A stretch of DNA of 64,000 nt. Origin: Pseudoscleropodium purum (lineage: Eukaryota > Streptophyta > Bryopsida > Hypnales > Brachytheciaceae). Position 1 is the stretch's first letter, and each line of letters opens with the position of its first letter. Positions 25,481 to 37,369 of the stretch are shown here, one piece after another. The position numbers and the translations under genes are program-made. Location of the stretch: the NCBI GenBank assembly GCA_963969395.1, contig OZ017797.1, positions 31,868,001 through 31,932,000 on the forward strand. The letters are read 5' to 3'. The notes under the pieces are model-generated. The model was not told the origin of the DNA. It was given only the letters and a program-made list of their open reading frames with translations, and did no database searches.

Positions 25481-26139
25481 TTAGACATCTATAGTAATGT
25501 GTGAAAATGTCTAGTAAAACATTAGGCATGTGGACTATGGATGCGCAAAAAAATCTGTCAAGATCAATGTGGAAAGAACACAAGAAAATCTGAAAAAAAA
25601 CAAAAACATGCCATGTTTATAGAGAAACGTCACAATAAACATGGTTAAAAAAAATGCCCCAAGTGTGCCATGTGGCAGCTATATAAGCGCCACATAAGCA
25701 AGCAATACCACATAGGATTTTTTTTCATCTAACCTGAAAATGAAGTGGTAGTTGATGTCATGTTTTTAAAAAAAAATTATATTGTTTTCAGTGACATCAA
25801 TTTGGATGTTTATAAGAATTTGAATACTGTTTTTAGCAACATCAATTTTGACCTCTAGACATTTTTTGAAATGTTTCTTGAGACATGAATTCTAATGTTA
25901 ACTTAGATGTGTGCCATATACAATACATTATACACTGTACACAATACATTATACACCATACATTGTACACTATATTGGCAATAATATTGAATTACTTGAA
26001 AAGCCTTATTATAAGTATTTTGACATGACAAGGCAAGTTATTTATCCAAGAGGGGTGTTAGGAGGGAAGACAAACTATATGGGACATCCAAAATGTAATT
26101 TTTTACTATTAAAAATAAAATTTCAAATCTAAGGATTAT

Positions 26140-26340
26140 GTTAAACATGATGTTGTCTTGCAAAAAATATCTGGATGTTACAAAAGATGTCTTAGTTGAC
26201 ATCATGAAAAACATCTTGAAGTCACACATGACATCTCTATTGACATCATGAAAAACATCTCGAAGTTACACAGGACGTCTCTATTGACATCACAAAAAAC
26301 ATCTACATGCAACAAAGGACATTTTAGCTAACGTCTACTA
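26140..26340. repeat. ~45-50-bp degenerate tandem repeats
   Basis: GACATCATGAAAAACATCT and CACATGACATCTCTATT recur about four times with mutations. They may be subterminal repeats of a larger element whose left end is the CACTAGAAGAAAAA at 25458. Confidence 0.6.
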
Positions 26341-27354
26341 TGACAATGTTAAAGTTTTAAAATGGCATTAAAGAATGTTGACATGGCATGCCACTTCATC
26401 CTCTTTGAGCACCATATTACTCAAATGCCAATGCAAGTGCCCTTTTTGGAAAAAAAAAATGCAATGTGGTTTGCTTTCACCTATTTTTTTTACATGTGGT
26501 CACCATTTTACCTTAGCCCCTGAGAATTTCTAGAAATTCACTTGCAATCAAATCTTAACCCTTTGTTAATTTGTGCAAGTCATTTGTAGTCTTTCTATCA
26601 TTCATCTATCCCAAGTCAAATCCAAAATGTTGGTACCAACTAAAATTGTAAGCTCTAAGAATTTTCTCAATTTCTTTAAATGTATTATATATCTTGTAAT
26701 ATCTATCTTGTAATACATTAAAAATCAAATATCTATTGTGATTTTTCCTGCAAGATGTATTTTACATCATGCTAACTTAAAAGAGCCCTCAACAATAGAA
26801 AATGAAGATTTACAGTGGACACCTTCATACAAAATGTTCAACTGAAAAATTATAATCATTCATCATCAAAATCAAATTTTCAATGTTGAAGCAACACTTC
26901 AAAACACATATCACTCTTAAAATAATTAATTAAAATAGTGAGTACTTTAGAATTTTTTTAAATTTAAAATATAACCAAAAAAAATTGTTTTTTTCCCACA
27001 TGCAACGTTGGACCTCACACCTAATTAATATGTGAATGCGTGGATAATATTTAATGATTCATGAGTGCTCATTTTGCAAAATATCCTCGTTTGCTGTAGG
27101 GAAAACAATTTTCTCTACACAATGTAGGATTAGCTTGTTTGACTTTGAACATTTGTAATTTTAAAGCTAATCCCGCACATGTATAGTACTAAGTTTTGAG
27201 TTATTAATCTTTGTATTATAGAATTTAGTTGAGAATCTTAAAAGAAAAAAATTAATTCAAAAACATTAAATTTTTATGCATTTGAACATTATTCAATAGA
27301 AGAAGGTATGAGGTAGAAATTTAATCCAAATTAATAGTATGTTTAAAATGGAAT

Positions 27355-28236
27355 GAATCCCTCAAAGACTACTATCTTGTAAGGAGACAAATGGGATTTT
27401 GGGCTCAAATTTTTTCCTTCTATTCTGAAACTTTTTTTGAAGATACAAAAATGCATTAGCTTCGTGGGGAAAAAAATTATGCCCAAATAAGCTCATAATA
27501 GGGGATGAGAGGCAACAAAAAAAATTCAGAAATTTTAATTTTAAATTTAAAAAATATTATCCTCATACATGATATTTTTGTGTACATGTAGAACTTTGGT
27601 TCATTTAGTTTGAATTTTTTATGTGAAAGTTATGGACAATTTTGTTTTTTGAGCAATTAGAGCCTTTTCTTCAAAAAATAACTTGTAGGATTTATTTCTA
27701 AATGCAATTTTTACAATTTTTCAAAAAAAAGTTCCACATGGTTTATCTTGCTTGCTAAAACACTCTCACCATTGGAATTAGTGCATTTTAATTCCATTCT
27801 TGAGCTATTAATAATTGAGATTTTCCTACTATCTCTTACTTACTTCTACTTAACAATTTTTTAAAGAATAAAAATTTAGTGATTTTTAGTATTCTGGATT
27901 TTTTCTAAACTCTCAACTCTATTTTATACCATAAAGATTTAAAGCACAAAATTGTGTAGTGCAAAAAATTAAAGTTAAAAATGTTCAAAGTCAAAAAATC
28001 TAGTCCCGCAACATGTTGAAAAACTTGTTTTTTTCCACTTTAAACTCAGATATCTTGCAATCTATGCAATCAAAAACCCTGAAATTTCTTCCACACATTC
28101 TCATACTAGTTTGGTGTAAGTTCCTTTGTTTAGATCTAAAAATAAAACGAATTTAAATTTTTTTACCTTTTGCTAAAAAAATGGCAGTTTTGAGTGTTTT
28201 TTGGCAAAAAAATGGCCTCGGTCCTTTCGGGGTTAA
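27355..28236. mobile_element. ~0.9-kb inverted-repeat element, family member 3
   Basis: The right end AATGGCCTCGGTCCTTTCGG followed by GGTTAA closely matches the inverse of the 62.87-kb end. The left end is more diverged (ATCCCTCAAAGACTACTATC). Internal matches include AAATGGGATTTTGGGC and ATTAGCTTCGTG. A partial copy in the other orientation seems to lie just left of it (about 26.93-27.35 kb). Confidence 0.5.
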
Positions 28237-29339
28237 CTCAATTTTTAATATTATTTAGAAAAAATGAAGACATCTGATGTTGATTGCTTATGACTACATA
28301 ACCACCATTGGGATTTTAATTTTTCAATTTTATAATTAAATTCTTAAAAATTTAGTATTAGAAATGATTCTCAACTTCTTTCTACGTACTTGCATTTTCC
28401 TATATGTTGTGCAATTCCAAAAGATATAAAATTTTCCCTACATATTCTGAAATCAACATCTTGCATTTCTTAAAGTACATAAGTGGGCAATTTCACCCAT
28501 ACCTTCTCTTACTATTAAAAAAACCCCTCCTAAACTCATTCATGTTTAAAAAAAATGCCACCTCATGTGTAATGCTTGTATTAGACATGGTACTATTGGA
28601 ACAATACTACCTGCAAACATTGTCTCTACCTAATACAACTTAACAATGCTATCAATTAGTGAAGTGATTTGAATTTCAATGATTTTAAACTTTGGTTTTA
28701 GTTTGCAGATAATGTTCTTTTGTAGACCTCAACCGTTATTGCCTCATACAAATACAAATTACTTTTCCTTGTACATGCTCTCTATGGAAACTAATTAACT
28801 TTTAAAACAAAAATAACAATACATTCCTCACCTTTACCAAAGTCTTCTTCTCTTGTCCAAGCTATTTCAAAATTACATATATACTCTCATTCTGAAAATG
28901 TTAGTGAAGCCCTATTGCTACACCCCTCCATGCATGTGTTCTAGAATATTATAGGCAGTACTTGCCTTTCCTTTTATGTTTTCATGTTCGAGGCAGCATT
29001 TTACCTAGCCCCAATCCCTTTTTACTAGAGTTACCCATAGTGAAAACGGCCTTAATTGCCAATGAGGCAGCATTGCGTTACTGAGGATGTCTCAAATAAC
29101 GCAACCATGTCCTTTGTCATGTCGCATTGAACATCTTTGCTACATGCAACATCAACACGTTATCACTGCTACTTCAACATGTTTTTTGTTGTGTCCTCTT
29201 CAATTTCAACTGTAGCTACCAAAACAAAATCACAAACTTCATGTTCCTTAGAAACATCCTCGTCACAGTGACACATCAAAAAAAACACAGGCTCCTACTA
29301 GTGGATAGACCCTATAACTACCATTGAGGTTGCGCAAAG
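28237..29339. other. AT-rich spacer
   Basis: No repeat end, RNA gene or convincing frame was seen between the 0.9-kb element and arm B. Confidence 0.5.
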
Positions 29340-30332
29340 GTTTTTTTGGGGTAAAATATTACTAAAAATAATATAATAATATAAAAACATATTTTTGATA
29401 GATGAAGTTGCTAAATTGTTACAAAATATTGGGAAGATATAAAACTTTTTTTTAGTCTTTTGGAATTGAAAGTTTACACTTTGGGATGAATAATTGAGTT
29501 CTATACATATTTTGCATATTACATCCATGCCTAAGGATGTCAAAAGCTCCATGACTCTAGTTAAGGTTATTTTACATGCTTCCTACGGTATATGAAAGAA
29601 AAATAACTCTTTTGAAGGACACATAGCCAAGAAAGGACTTGCAAGGTTGCAACAATCATGGGTTTTTATTAATTAAGCAAAAAGACTACTTGAAAAATGG
29701 ATTTGTACTTTGCATAATGAATTTGAAGGGCCAAATGAAGTGACATTAGCCATATTCTACATATAATGTATATGACAAGAGTACAAGAAGGAATCAAGGT
29801 GCAACAAAGGTGAGAACTTGTATAACATCAAGTGACTTCTTGCATTTGCAATCAAGGAGGCAGAGTGCGGGTTGTGTCCAATTCTCTCTTCAAACTTTTG
29901 GATGTGAATCTCAAGCAATGATTTGTTTTGACAAGTTTTAATTCAAGCTTCATAGACACTCTTGAATTTCATAGAAATAAACCAACTAAAGAAAAAAGTG
30001 TTGATGTTGCATTTGCTTTATGCTAAAGCTTTTGCTTTTGGCAATGCTAAAAAGTCAACAAAAATAAAATAGCCCTTTTTTTCCCAAATCATCCTTCAAT
30101 TTGTCATGTTAGTTTTTTTCCTCATGTATGGAAATGAAAAATTTAGTCAGATTACCACAAAATTGAAAACTCCATTGCCACCTACCATTTAGAAAAAATT
30201 CTCCATTTAGCAAAAATTTCCTTTGCCCTTAAGTATAAATTTGGCATTGATAGATTTCTTTTCCTTTCACCAATAGAAATTGAGATGCTTGCAAGTGACA
30301 ATTTCCAAATTGAACGGGACATGTTGCATTTA

Positions 30333-30652
30333 AGGTAGGAGGTCCATAAAGCGATCATCTAAGCACTAAAGCAGAATTTTGGGGAGGTAAAACATCTTAA
30401 AATATTTTTCAGTAAATTTTCCTTGAAAGACAACAGAAAATGACATTTAACCTAAGTTGTTTCATATTTTTTGGAGCTTTGCGGAATTAGTTATGAAATT
30501 TTGAAGGTAAAGCCCATAAAGCTGTAAAAGCAACCACCTCCTAAAATGTACACCATTTGTACATTTTGGTACATTGAAAAAATCAAAATGTACCTCTACC
30601 TCTGTGTCATGTTCGGATCAAAATGCCCGCTTCCAGTTCAAGCCTCCTACCT
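30333..30652. mobile_element. 320-bp TA-flanked MITE present only in arm B
   Basis: The ends are AGGTAGGAGG and its exact inverse CCTCCTACCT, with TA on each side. In the paralogous arm A (around 15.7 kb, minus strand) the site reads GCATT-TA-GCAGCTG with no insert, a true empty site. TA duplication suggests a Tc1/mariner (Stowaway-type) origin. The interior (about 30370-30510) resembles repeats near 18.2-18.4 kb and 24.6-24.8 kb. Confidence 0.7.
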
Positions 30653-31159
30653 TAGCAGCTGCACTGATATCAAATGATGGTTACTTGATCGCCATTGCCG
30701 CACGCTATCATTGTTGTGGAGCTCTAAACCCTAAATTAAACCCGCGTACTGTAGAACCTGCAAGTGGACGAAAATCCAACATTCTTGAGGATCAAGCTGA
30801 TCAAGATCTCTCCTAGAGAAGGCCAAGTCTGTGGTAAATTGTTACTGCTAGTACTGTGATCTGAGAGTGTCGTTTGGTTTGATTATAGTTTGTTCTAATG
30901 TAATTAAATTTCTCCTGGTTAGGTACTGTATATGTTCCTAGAATTGATTCAGATTGAAATACATGAATTTTGCACTTGACCACAGGCAGGTTTCGAGAGT
31001 GCAAGCAATTGACTTTGGCCGATCTCCAAACGCCATAGCACCGTCTTCACAATCTGCAATCTACAATTATGCCCACCCAGATGAGGGAATTGTTGACAAC
31101 AAGGAATTGAAGGCAGCGTTTACTCACGGATCTGAAATGAAATGTTCTTGCGCAATGCA

Positions 31160-31400
31160 GTAACGATCAATGCTTGCAATTCAGGCGGTTTGGAAGACGG
31201 ATGCTAAGGTACGTATCATTGCATTGTAGGCGCTTCAATATCACATGCCAAGTCGTAAACAATGCATTCGTTACTATGGTGTTGTAGCTCGAATGATCGA
31301 ACATCGTTACATACGTGCACGCAGATCTAATTGAATGATTAGTAAACCCATGCAAGAAGAATCGTGACGCATTCATTTGGGTTTTGTTAGGGCGTAGTTT
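31160..31400 (-). pseudogene. Intron 6/exon 7 fragment of the RING gene, head-to-head with copy B
   Basis: The minus strand reads from intron-6-like sequence (31380-31266; also seen at 36.15 kb and 10.55 kb) into the first part of exon 7 (CGCCTGAATTGCAAGCATTG). It mirrors the plus-strand exon 7 fragment next to copy A. This head-to-head arrangement therefore existed before the two arms were duplicated. Confidence 0.55.
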
Positions 31401-31487
31401 GTTTCTGTAATTTCCGTGCTTAATTCCCTTCCTAAATACGTGTCCGCTGTTGCCAAAGCTTGCCATCGACTTTACATTTCGGAAATC

Positions 31488-34400
31488 ATGGCCTCCTCTT
31501 CCCAAGCTGCTACTGGAAACGGTGGCGATATCCCCAGCACAATCTCCAGCACAATCTCCGAAGATGAGGTAATTGGCTATGCATGCAGCTATATTGAAGT
31601 CTTCTATTCCAGCTGAGTGGGCAATAGAAATTCGATGGTTTGGGTTTCTTATGAATGTACTGGAAGGTCATTACTTGTCATATTGGCACACAGAGGGAGG
31701 TTCAGTTATCTCTAGTTGCAATTCCTGCTTAACAATGTAGTCCACGGGGCAAAATTTGTGTCACTGATTTTCCATGTTTGCCTCCTTTTTCTGGGCTCCT
31801 TTCCGTGATTCTCCCGTTCATGGTGCAAAATCACCTTGGAATCGTGATAATATCTAATATTCCCGTCGGGCAAACAAGGATACTCTCCTTGTGACAATTT
31901 TTTATCTTGCCGATATTGTGTCACCCAAATGCAAAAAGTAGGACTGTTGTAAATTTAGTTTTCCAAACAAGTGTCAATGCTGTGCATTAATATCTGTCAT
32001 TGTAACGAAATTGGCGTTCTAAGATGACAGACGTTCTTGAACTAATGAAAGACAGTGGCATTGTTTCCAATTGGCCAAGTGCAGGAAGCGATGAGGAATC
32101 GGCGATTCGAAGTTGAGATGCAGATTCTTTATAATCGGGTATCCCAAGCCCACAAAGGTGCAGGAACTCAGCCAACTGAAGAGATAGTTATTAAAGCAGC
32201 AACATCCTCCAAGGCAAACATTTCATTCACCTTGAGTGATTTCCCTAGTTTGCTCTTAACATAAACATACTTGCAATGAAAAAAGTTGTCATGAAGGTCA
32301 TCACCTCAATGAAGGCTATTTCCCAAGCATGCATACATTGGATATTTATACATACAAGGAGAGCATGGCAAAGTATGCCCCATAATCTTGTCTTTCTATG
32401 ACCTTATTGATTGAGTTTGTTTTTGAGACTTTGGATTGAGCATGAATTTATAGGTTTGGGCCATGGAGATTCTAAAATCCTCATTGTTATGGAAACCATA
32501 TGTGGACCCTCATCAATTTTTTGAAATGAGGTCATGTTAAATAATGAATGTGGCAATAAAAAGATGTCCAAGTTTGATTACTTAATAAATCTTATTTTGG
32601 TATTTACATCCCCCAAGCTTCAACTAGATGAGAGGGATGACTAGATGAGCTAGGGGACAAGATACTCAAACTATTGAACTAGTTAAGGAGAAATATAATG
32701 GTTTAATATTAAACTATTGTCTAGGGCTTTAATATTCAATATCGAGCTCAACTTCTGATTAGTCAATGTATGGAATTTTGTAGTAGTATTGTATGTGCTA
32801 AACCATGAATGCTAATAAAATGTGCTTGTGTAATACAATGTAACATTTATAGTGAAAATCATAAAGATATACGTAGGATGTCTCAAATTAGAGGGCGATG
32901 AAGAAGGTTTCATCTCGAGGGTTTCATTCTTTAGTAGTTGATACTTATGCCAACATTTTTTTTTTCTCATTTTTGACATTCATTTCTCCTCATAGATCAT
33001 TGATCACAAGCGTTTTGACAACTTAGATGACTTGAGATATCACTTGGATGTTGAAGGGTTAATTTATCCGAGGCAAAGCAATATCATATTAATCCATCAC
33101 CTCACTTGTATTGAATACTAGGGGCCTCCTATTAGCTTTCAACACAAGGATTTGTCTGCTAGTTTCAAAAGTGTGGATTTTCAATTATCAAATGATCTCC
33201 TCACATGGTTGGAATATCAAGAGGTGATTCTCCTTTTGCTCAATATGGAACTTAACTATGTATATGTTTCATAGAATTAACTAAATTTGGATTGTATCAA
33301 GAAATTCTTGGTAACATTGTATAGATGATTATTTTCTACATGATTGTATTTACTCTAATAGTGATGATTTTTTTCTATTGTACTTTAAAATTAGAATAAT
33401 GTTCTATAGGACTAGATCTAAACTCCAAAGTTGTCATGTACACATCCACATATGAAGATTATGGGATGATTCTAATTGCTTTGCATCTTGCATGTGAATA
33501 GATAACTTCAATGCTCTTTAATTTGCGAATGTGTTTCTTTCTCAAAAACCTTCTTATCTCTGATAGACAAAGAAAATGGGAATCAAGGTGCTCAATCTAT
33601 TCAATAGGGGCTATTAATTAAGGATTGTGCATAATTGTAGTGTAAATATTCGTTGTTAGCTAATTACCCCACTGTTCTCATAAACGGCTAAAACTTGATA
33701 CAATAGTTTTTGAAGCTATTTTGGAGATATTCAAATGACATATCAAATGATGACCTTTTGCTGTTCTTAAACAAACTTGTTGAATACTATGCACCTTCTC
33801 ATGTAAGTGCTCCTTTCCTCACAATTCAACCCCAATTAGGCTGTCTCAAAGAATTTAATATGCAAAAGCATTTGTTTACTAAAAGAATGTTGATAGAGAT
33901 TGAGGTTAGATTTGTGGATCTTTAATCAATAAAACTAGTAACCCATTGCTTCCAAGTATTGTGACATCTTCTCTCTAAATTTTGTGCATGTTCAAGAACT
34001 TGATAATTCGGAGGAAATCATGCTCACAAATGAAAAAAGAGCCACGTTCTTAAAGGATTGCTTCACTTTAGATAAAGCTATGCATTTAGCAAAGGGCTTC
34101 AATGACTTTTTCTCTACGTCAAACACAAATACAAGTAATTAACCAACTAATTTTCTAATTTTTTCTTCAATTATTTGTTTTTACACTTGCTTGTCAATGA
34201 ACTAAAATGTATGAGTGGAAAAACTAGAAGTATTTGTTTGAAGTATCATGGGAATAATGATTAATTTTCATAAAACAAAGTAGCCTTCAGAAATCTTCTC
34301 TTGGAAATTGTATTAACAATTATTGATTTTTCATTATTTATTTTGCATATGCCACGGTTATAAGCCTAATTATTGGACACAAAGAGACCACTCACTTCAT

Positions 34401-35895
34401 TCAATGAGTTCATTTGAATTGATGAAGCCTTTGGAGGTCATTTTTCCATTTTCAACCCGTTTTGAGATTGCAATGGAGTGTTTGGACCGTCTTGATCTAC
34501 TTAAGAGCGTCACAGTGGATCTCAATCTTGATGAGCCGTAAGCAATCCCACCATAGTACTTCTATTTTTTAGAATCTTACAAGTCTAGTAGGAGTTGTAT
34601 CAAACATTGTTGTGTTTATTTGGAAAGGCCATTAATTGTATGGTTAATTTGTAATTAGATTCATTATCTTATTATGAACTTTAAGTGTAGCCCTTCCTTG
34701 GATTTAGAATTCCTCTAGGTAGATTTGCAACTAAACCATGGTGTTTGATAAATCTAGCTACATTAGCATAAGAATTAATGCATCATTTTACTTCTTGACT
34801 TCTAATAATGAAGTGTTTGTAATGCAGTGACACATTGGCATCTGTCCTTAATTCTTTCAAATCACCTGAATCACAAGCATTACATGCTCTAAAGAAGGAG
34901 ATGGAGTTACACAGGGAGGTTGCACTTTAGTTGGAGCAACTCAATGGCAAGCACCAACATACATATGAAGAATTGAATATTAAAGATCAGCTTGAAAGAC
35001 CTGATGAGGTAAAAAATTCTCTTGACAAGTCCAAGTACTAGCATATAAATAGAGGTCAAGTACAAGGAACTAGGATCTTGAAATTTTGGGGGTTTTCCTC
35101 ACTTGGATAATTTGCATTGGAAACATGGTGTGTATAGAACATGGAAGATAGGACTAGAAGAAGACATGGTCATGTGGGTCTTCTTGTGGGACATTTCTTG
35201 TAGTGATAGACCTTCAAAATTTTAGAAAATCCTTGGTTTCAATGCAACCATGAACAAAAACTTCACAAAGGGTACCTTTCTTGCATACCCTTGTGTTTTT
35301 GATTCACATTGAATTGTTTGTACTAGTTAAATGATAACCTCACAATTCTCCTACTCACCTTTTCATTAATTTGGTATTGGATTAATCAATGTTAGTCTTG
35401 TGCCTGCAGTTTTTTCAAACCTGTCAGGAAGAGAAGAGGAATGTGGTCCAGGAGGCTTTGTACAAGAAGGTGAAATTTTTGGCAAGCATCGAGAAAGCCA
35501 ACATCAGTGGACAAGTGAAGCTGTCTTCTGAGGACCTATTGAAGCGGATAGTACAAAAGACTGGGAGTGCTTGTAAGGAGGTGAGTTCATGCCCAGATTA
35601 ACGTCCCAAGTTGAACTTGGCGAAATATCATCATATGAACTGTGGAATGTCTGTATTGCAGGTGGAAGGCAAGCTGAAGAAGGCCCAAAATCCAGAGGAA
35701 TTATGGAGCAAAGCATGTACATTGTACTATTTGGAATTCTCAAAGAAGCGGAAGAGGGCATGTTTGGATCCCTGTAGACATGCAAGTGCTTGCATCAATT
35801 GTGCCACTAAAGCATGGGCGAAGAAACCCTATTGTCCTTGGTGCAAAGTTAGCATTCAGAAGCCCATTTCAATTCCTGCGCAAATATTTCCTTAG
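31488..35895 (+). pseudogene. Coiled-coil/RING gene, decayed copy B (best preserved)
   Basis: Nine exons with consistent phases: 31488-31568, 32085-32213, 32996-33223, 33707-33802, 33996-34134, 34365-34537, 34828-35008, 35410-35580 and 35662-35895 (TAG). Undamaged, the product would be about 477 residues: a Ser-rich start (MASSSQ), four exons of no known family, a coiled coil in exons 7-8 (ALHALKKEMELHREVAL), and a C-terminal RING, C-x2-(Y)-x15-C-x-H-x3-C-x2-C-x10-C-x2-C, where ligand 2 is Tyr. Lesions: TAG at 33119 in exon 3, a 2-nt loss in exon 5 relative to the fragment at 36.7 kb, TAG at 34928 in exon 7 (an intact CAG survives at 13.75 kb), and a GC donor after exon 2. If exons 8-9 are still transcribed, they could give a short RING peptide of about 134 residues. 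Probably a pseudogene. Confidence 0.78.
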
Positions 35896-36099
35896 CTGGG
35901 GGATTGCACACGATTTCTAACTCAGAAAGGGTAGAACTTGAGCTAGAAACAATCAGTAGACTCAAAGTTTTGAGGGTTTACAATACTATTGGATGCCGAA
36001 TATACTACACTTTTTGACTTGTGTTCTTCGGAATGTTCAACTCTTTTATTCTTGCTCCAAATAGCTGAAAGTTTTCTAAAGTAAAGAGGACTTCTAAAT

Positions 36100-36870
36100 T
36101 TTGTTTCCTTGTCATTACAGAGTATAAATTTGGAAGTTGAAATGTTTTATGATTGTAGCTCGAATGATTGGACATCATAACGTAACTGCAGCTCTATTTG
36201 AATGATCAGTAAACTCATACAAGAAGATCGAACCATGGCACAATGGACTACACTCTTCGAGTTCAAGACTCATCAGGATTGAGGCCGAAGTTGAAGTTCG
36301 TAACCAGATTCAGAGTCCAAACTCTCCTTTGCTGTCTCAAAGCGAGTTGAAAATAGCGAGTTCCGAAAACTTTGTCGATTCAGAGGAATCCCGTGAGAGA
36401 AATGTGTGGTCTCTTTGTGTCTACGGTAGTACAAGCTAGGCTTCTGAGCCTGGCATACATCCTACAAATGTCGATGCAAGCTCAAGGAAATGGTTTATGA
36501 AGGCTCCGACCTGTGTCTTAGGAGAATTAATCATCATCCCTACGATACTTGAAACAAATATTTTTCTAGCACTCCAACCCAGCCTGCCTACACATTTCAG
36601 TGCATTGATTTAAATAGCTGAAGCAAGTGTAAGAACGAAAACTGTAGAGAGTATCAGGAATTAGCTGAGCAGTTGATTACTTGGACTTGAGTCTGATGTA
36701 GAACAAACTCATTGAAGACCTTTGCGCGCAGAAGGAGAGCTTTCTCCAAAGTGGAGCAATTGTTTGAAAACATGGCCTGCTCTTCATTCATGAGCTTAAA
36801 TTTCTCCAAGTCTTCAACTTCCTGAAAATGCACATATACATAAGATGTCGTAAAGCTTGGAAGCAAATGG
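36100..36870 (-). pseudogene. Exon 5-6 fragment of the RING gene (copy C)
   Basis: Exon 5 (36821-36681) is fully open: 47 codons starting EVEDLEKFKLMNEEQ, with good splice sites TTTTCAG|G and CCAA|GTAATC. Exon 6 follows at about 36440-36270 but is frameshifted. Intron-6-like sequence continues to about 36100. The fragment begins about 200 bp past the end of copy B, in opposite orientation. Exon 5 here is the best guide to the ancestral length and frame of that exon. Confidence 0.65.
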
Positions 36871-37089
36871 GTTACTAGTTTAATTGACTAACATTCACAA
36901 CCTCAACCTTGACCTTACATTTCTCAGTGAACAAGATTTGCAGAACTTCGTCAAGACAACTTAGTTCAAAATTCTAATCGAAGTTGGGGATGTACGTAGA
37001 TTCATTGTCAATGTTGAGTGCAACAACGTCTGCCATGGATGAGTTAGATATGCATATAATCCAAGGGTATCTGCAACTTAACAATGTCG

Positions 37090-37363
37090 TCTAATAATTC
37101 TAGAATGCCATAATAATGCATCATTTTACTTCTTGGTTTCTAATAACAAATGTAGTGTCATATGCAATGGCATGTTAGCATATGTAGCCGAGGTTCTTTC
37201 AAATCACCTGAATTGTAAACATTAAATGCTTTGAAGAAGAAGATCATGGAATTACACCAAGAAGTTTTTCTTTAAGTGGAGCAACTCAATGGCAACCACG
37301 TACACATTCGTCCATATAAAACTTTGAAGAAAGATCAACATGAAAACCTTAATGAGGTACACA
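37090..37363 (+). pseudogene. Exon 7 fragment of the RING gene (copy C, plus strand)
   Basis: It resembles copy B 34750-35010, including the end of intron 6 (AATGCATCATTTTACTTCTTGG), the stretch TTCTTTCAAATCACCTGAATTG, and the exon end AATGAG|GTAC. Internal TAA codons make it non-coding. A CACTA-like element begins 7 bp further on. Confidence 0.6.
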
Positions 37364-37369
37364 ACATTA

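Larger units (their letters stand above)
29340..35990 (+). repeat. Arm B of the large inverted duplication
   Basis: Counterpart of 8.2-17.2 kb. From left to right it holds AT-rich sequence, a TA-flanked MITE absent from arm A, a block at 30.65-31.16 kb with two short open segments of unknown nature (one ends ...CAGGCAG|GTTTCGAGAG and runs open to TAA at 31160-31162), a fragment of exon 7, then RING-gene copy B. Similarity to arm A stops near 35.99 kb. Confidence 0.75.
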
